From positions 20,240 through 72,325 of IMG/VR virus record IMGVR_UViG_3300002483_000007: 52,086 nt of DNA; one strand, given 5' to 3'. The translations under genes were made by a program, and so were the position numbers. Origin of the DNA: a virus. Shown piece by piece: positions 49,957 through 52,086 of the stretch. The notes beneath the pieces are model-generated. The model was not told where the DNA came from, made no database searches, and saw nothing but the letters and a program-made list of their open reading frames with translations. Positions within the stretch are counted from its first letter, which is position 1. Each line of letters opens with the position of its first letter.

Positions 49957-50115
49957 TTATCCTGCTTTCCACAATGTCCAAGCGCCATAAACAATTGCAA
50001 CACCAGCAGCAATCTTTGCCAACGGTGCCATGAATAGTACAAGAAAGCCAAGCGCCATAAGTGCTACACCGTCAAGACTCGTTCTTTCTTTTAATCTATT
50101 TTTTAGCCAGTTCAT
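49957..50115 (-). CDS. Very small membrane protein before the lipase
   Basis: 52 residues (MNWLKNRLKERTSLDGVALM..., ending TLWKAG), from ATG 50115 with GGAG seven bases upstream. One long hydrophobic part (VALMALGFLVLFMAPLAKIA, about 17-36, continuing AGVAIVYGAWTLW) could make one or two membrane passes. It overlaps the end of the 95-residue gene by 20 bases and ends three bases before the lipase start codon. Holin-like size and form; function not shown. Confidence 0.72.
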   Translation of the reverse strand: MNWLKNRLKERTSLDGVALMALGFLVLFMAPLAKIAAGVAIVYGAWTLWKAG

Positions 50116-50383
50116 TTTCCAACTCCTTTAATCGTTGTTCTATGTTATCTATTTTCTTTGTCACTTTGGGGTATCTTTTTCTCCAAGCTTCAGGATCATC
50201 CTGTAACCAGTCCCAACCAAAGCGATCTACTAAATAATCTAAGTACGCGTCAAACTTTGCCATAAGATATAGCGCAGCATGTGTATTTCTAAACCACGCT
50301 AGAAAAGCTGCACCTACAATGGAACCTGCAATAGCTGTATATATCCATAAAGTATCACCAAACATTCTTGCAAATAAATCCAT
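50096..50383 (-). CDS. Membrane protein with coiled-coil tail
   Basis: 95 residues. Residues 11-31 (TLWIYTAIAGSIVGAAFLAWF) form a membrane segment; the region LYLMAKFDAYLDYLVDRFGWDWLQDDPEAW is amphipathic and aromatic; the end (KKIDNIEQRLKELENELAKK) is a coiled coil. It is the first of a group of coupled small membrane genes with the lipase. The layout resembles a phage membrane-anchored assembly or lysis regulator, without specific signature. Ribosome site AGGAGAC. Confidence 0.75.
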   Translation of the reverse strand: MDLFARMFGDTLWIYTAIAGSIVGAAFLAWFRNTHAALYLMAKFDAYLDYLVDRFGWDWLQDDPEAWRKRYPKVTKKIDNIEQRLKELENELAKK

Positions 50384-50392
50384 CGTAGTCTC

Positions 50393-50605
50393 CTAGTATA
50401 TTTTCTTAACAAAGTAATCAAAGGGAACAGATGTTCTAAACTCAACCTTGTGGCCTAAATCATCTATGCCTTTTAAATAATTATTGGTAATCTTTTTAAT
50501 TTCTCTTAAACGAATTTCTCTAGAAGAACCCTCATGATTTATTGTAACTACAAATAAGTCATTGAAAAGTCTGTATATGAATCCTCGTTCTTTATTCTTA
50601 CTCAT
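50393..50605 (-). CDS. Small protein of unknown function
   Basis: 70 residues: MSKNKERGFIYRLFNDLFVV, then NHEGSSREIRLREIKKITN and a final VEFRTSVPFDYFVKKIY. It looks like a small beta-barrel with basic patches. A late-promoter box lies upstream (50640-50647) in an overlapping, two-way arrangement with the EF-hand gene. It is followed nine bases later by the 95-residue membrane protein, so the late promoter may also serve the lipase group. No family recognised. Confidence 0.7.
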   Translation of the reverse strand: MSKNKERGFIYRLFNDLFVVTINHEGSSREIRLREIKKITNNYLKGIDDLGHKVEFRTSVPFDYFVKKIY

Positions 50606-50639
50606 TTTAAATTCCCTTCAAGAGCTTTCCATACATCAT

Positions 50640-50651
50640 TATTTATAAATA
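50640..50651. promoter_or_regulatory. Palindromic two-way late promoter
   Basis: The palindrome TATTTATAAATA contains TATAAATA on the minus strand (50640-50647) and on the plus strand (50644-50651), overlapping by four bases. The plus-strand box is 27 bases before the EF-hand ATG; the minus-strand box is 34 bases before the 70-residue gene. Confidence 0.75.
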
Positions 50652-50678
50652 TTCAATAAGGACATAAGGGAAATAAAA

Positions 50679-51050
50679 ATGGCTGCAGCGAAAACACTAC
50701 AACCGGATTCAATCTTTGCTGAATTAGATACAGATGGTGATGGAGTCATTACTGACGAAGAAATGGCTCGTGCAAAAGAGATTGCCGAGTATGAACACAA
50801 ACGTAAGATGCAAGAAAATGAAGATAAGAAAGAAGATCAAATACGCGCTATGGCTTGGTTTGCTCTCTGGGGCATGCTTCTATATCCAATTACAATCATT
50901 ATAACTTCTATGATGGGGAAAGATACAGCTGCGCAGTTAGTAAGTGACATTGCTCCGACTTACTTTGTCGCTATCGCTGGCTTAGTAGCAGCGTTCTTTG
51001 GTGCACAGGCTTACACTAAAGGTAAGGCAACACCTGAAAAGAAAACTTAA
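50679..51050 (+). CDS. EF-hand membrane protein
   Basis: 123 residues, the only plus-strand gene in this part. Residues 17-28 (DTDGDGVITDEE) are a perfect EF-hand loop, with Asp at 1, 3 and 5, Gly at 6, Ile at 8 and Glu at 12. A charged helix follows (AKEIAEYEHKRKMQENEDKK), then two membrane segments (about 57-79, AMAWFALWGMLLYPITIII, and 91-111, YFVAIAGLVAAFFGAQ). Calcium binding by the loop is expected; only one hand is present, so a dimer may be needed. Late box and AAGGGAAAT leader upstream. Its stop shares the bases TTAA with the stop of the opposite gene. Confidence 0.82.
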   Translation: MAAAKTLQPDSIFAELDTDGDGVITDEEMARAKEIAEYEHKRKMQENEDKKEDQIRAMAWFALWGMLLYPITIIITSMMGKDTAAQLVSDIAPTYFVAIAGLVAAFFGAQAYTKGKATPEKKT

Positions 51051-51247
51051 ACAGATATATCAAGATCTTTAGTTTTCCAATCTAAACAAGTGTAATTTAT
51101 TATAGTCCAACCATTTGTTTCAGCTGCAATAATTCCTTCACTTAACGATTCCAGGCATGCGTCCAAAGTCAGATATACATCTGGATTTGCTAAGTTTTTG
51201 CATGTGTCAAATTCTATACTACACGCCAGTACTATTGCAGCCCACAT
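51047..51247 (-). CDS. Small Cys-containing exported-type protein
   Basis: 66 residues from ATG 51247 (MWAAIVLACSIEFDTCKN), preceded by AAAGGAAAATA; the 13 residues before it in the open frame would contain that ribosome site. The N-terminus is hydrophobic but short (MWAAIVLAC); Cys at 9, 16, 31 and 54 could form disulphides. The pattern resembles the 75-residue LWGKTATGEW-type protein group. Function unknown. Confidence 0.65.
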   Translation of the reverse strand: MWAAIVLACSIEFDTCKNLANPDVYLTLDACLESLSEGIIAAETNGWTIINYTCLDWKTKDLDISV

Positions 51248-51248
51248 A

Positions 51249-51512
51249 TTATTTTCCTTTATATATTGTTTGTAGATGAGTTTCAAACTGCTCTACTTTT
51301 GCAAGTCTATTTGGCCAAAGAATATATTCTTTTTCAGGATTCTTTTTTAAATTGTTTAGCAGTGGCACAATAGCATTGTAAAGATTATCTAATCTTTCTT
51401 GCGTTGTAGTAGCAAGTTGTTCAGCATCACTGGCAAGTGCAGCTGTTTGCTGCACCGCCGAAAGTTCATCTTCATCGACTGCTGTAAAACCAAAGTCGAA
51501 TAACTCAGACAT
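51249..51512 (-). CDS. Conserved T4-like small protein (LLNNLKKNPEKEYI type)
   Basis: 87 residues. The second half, VPLLNNLKKNPEKEYILWPNR followed by KVEQFETHLQTIY, is highly conserved in T4-like marine phages. The first half is acidic and helical (VDEDELSAVQQTAALASDAEQL). It looks like a coiled-coil protein. It overlaps the preceding basic gene by eight bases. Function not known to me. Confidence 0.78.
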   Translation of the reverse strand: MSELFDFGFTAVDEDELSAVQQTAALASDAEQLATTTQERLDNLYNAIVPLLNNLKKNPEKEYILWPNRLAKVEQFETHLQTIYKGK

Positions 51513-51654
51513 GTTGTTTCCTTTTTTGCGACTTTCTTCGGAGGTTTCGAAGTTTGGTATAAAGTCGTTCGGTCTTTCCTAGTAATATTTCTTTTCTTTC
51601 TCTACGTTTTAATCTTGCGGCTTTAGAGCGCGCCATACGTTCAGATCTAATCAT
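51505..51654 (-). CDS. Very small basic protein after the tRNA
   Basis: 49 residues from ATG 51654 (MIRSERMARSKAARLKRRER..., ending KSQKRKQHV) with a strong GGAGG seven bases upstream. The frame is open further, but those codons are the 3' half of the tRNA. Nearly half the residues are Lys or Arg, so it probably binds nucleic acid. It would be made from the tRNA-leading transcript. Confidence 0.7.
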   Translation of the reverse strand: MIRSERMARSKAARLKRRERKEILLGKTERLYTKLRNLRRKSQKRKQHV

Positions 51655-51676
51655 TACTTTACCTCCGTTTGTTAAT

Positions 51677-51753
51677 TGGTCTCGATGGCTGGATTTGAAC
51701 CAACGACCTCTTGTACCCAAAACAAGCGCACTACCAAACTGTGCTACACCGAG
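51677..51753 (-). tRNA. tRNA-Pro (UGG)
   Basis: A full cloverleaf on the minus strand: acceptor CTCGGTG/CATCGAG (one G-U), D-stem GCAC/GTGC, anticodon stem CTTGT/ACAAG with loop TTTGGGT and anticodon TGG, T-stem GTTGG/CCAGC with TTCAAAT loop, and the CCA end encoded. It reads CCA (and by wobble other) proline codons. An early promoter lies directly upstream. Confidence 0.93.
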
Positions 51754-51762
51754 TTAAGTATT

Positions 51763-51791
51763 ATTCTATACTAAAGTTGGATAAATGTAAA
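51763..51791 (-). promoter_or_regulatory. Early sigma70-like promoter before the tRNA
   Basis: Minus strand: TTTACA (51786-51791), 17 bases, TAGAAT (51763-51768), ten bases before the mature 5' end of tRNA-Pro. The -35 touches the stop codon region of the nuclease gene. Confidence 0.78.
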
Positions 51792-52086
51792 CTACTTTTT
51801 TTCCTCCATTAGTTTTATCGCAGCGTTGTGCGCAGTGCGAGAGATGACACCTTCACGTAATAGCTTCTCTCTATTTGCCATATGCTTCATATGGATCTCT
51901 TCTTTGTTTCCACCAAAATATGCTACAGCATGACCTTCTTCAATAAGTACATCAGTAAGCTTTTCTTTCTTACCTTCTTGTCGTTCAATCCAAAAGTCTC
52001 CAAGAACACGACCAAACTTGCCTTTCATATCTTCACCATGTCTATCTTCAGTGGTGATAAGTCTTATGCTTCCAGTCATGAGTTCT
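51792..52086 (-). CDS. Staphylococcal-nuclease-like protein, C-terminal part
   Basis: The frame is still open at the right edge (codons for E and L precede the first visible Met at 52079), so the gene begins outside the window. The visible 97 residues match the C-terminal half of SNase/thermonuclease proteins of T4-like marine phages: GKFGRVLGDFWIERQEGKKEKL, then LIEEGHAVAYFGGNKEEI and a final helix with HMANREKLLREG. The expected N-terminal catalytic part (the DGDT region) is not in view. Such enzymes cut DNA or RNA with calcium. They may degrade host nucleic acid. Confidence 0.8.
   Translation of the reverse strand, partial: ELMTGSIRLITTEDRHGEDMKGKFGRVLGDFWIERQEGKKEKLTDVLIEEGHAVAYFGGNKEEIHMKHMANREKLLREGVISRTAHNAAIKLMEEKK

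Noticed and set aside
51655-51720. N-terminal extension of the 49-residue basic protein
   Set aside because: These codons are the 3' half of tRNA-Pro; the ATG at 51654 has a strong GGAGG.
1-52086. CRISPR array, integrase, attachment site or insertion sequence
   Set aside because: No regularly spaced repeats, recombinase motifs or terminal inverted repeats were seen; repeats found are in fibre genes or promoters.

Overview
The window is about 52 kb of an AT-rich, strictly lytic-looking marine myovirus of the T4 superfamily, closest in gene content and layout to T4-like cyanophages and pelagiphages. The evidence is a nearly complete set of T4-type baseplate and tail genes (gp4, gp5, gp6, gp8, gp25, gp26, gp27-like, gp29-like, gp48, gp53, gp54-like), gp32 and a gp33-like gene, exact T4 late-promoter boxes (TATAAATA) in front of structural genes, and stretches of small phage-type genes that overlap at their stop and start codons. 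There is no host gene, integrase or insertion sequence. The host cannot be decided from the sequence. No gap longer than 300 bases lacks a gene.

Positions 1 to about 20600, minus strand: host-recognition module. It holds two proteins built of beta-propeller-type repeats (one complete, with two sets of seven repeats; one running off the left edge), five proteins made of a repeated adhesin domain (652, 436, 435, 759 and 869 residues), two tail-fibre assembly chaperones each paired with one of the large adhesins, several short fibre-tip-like proteins, a repeat-rich stalk protein, a small Ig-like protein and two proteins ending in the self-cleaving S74 intramolecular chaperone domain. Late promoters recur at intervals, so the module is transcribed as several late units.

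Positions 20618 to 38990, minus strand: baseplate. In transcription order it encodes gp48 (tube cap), gp53 (wedge), a gp27-like hub, an OB-fold plus lysozyme protein (front part of T4 gp5), an unknown protein, an amidase, a beta-helix spike (rear part of T4 gp5), gp25, gp6, a gp7-position wedge protein, a fibre protein, gp8 and a 1734-residue DUF4815-type structural protein. T4 gp5 is thus divided over separate genes. Positions 39044 to 43502, plus strand, carry gp4, an unknown conserved protein, a gp54-like tube initiator, gp26 and a gp29-like tape measure, driven by divergent late promoters. gp26 ends in a canonical -1 slippery heptamer followed by an open extension frame and an inverted repeat, just before the tape measure: the arrangement of lambda-type G/GT tail assembly chaperones.

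Positions 43507 to 52086, mostly minus strand: gp32, a gp33-like late co-activator, many small early-type genes behind sigma70-like promoters (TTTACA/TGTACA, 17-base spacer, TAGAAT), a class-3 lipase flanked by three small membrane proteins, an EF-hand membrane protein on the plus strand, a tRNA-Pro(UGG) and the C-terminal part of a staphylococcal-nuclease-like enzyme cut by the right edge.

Together: early sigma70-type promoters express gp32, gp33 and accessory genes; gp33 with a sigma factor and clamp outside this window would then activate the TATAAATA promoters, giving baseplate, tail and adhesin proteins.
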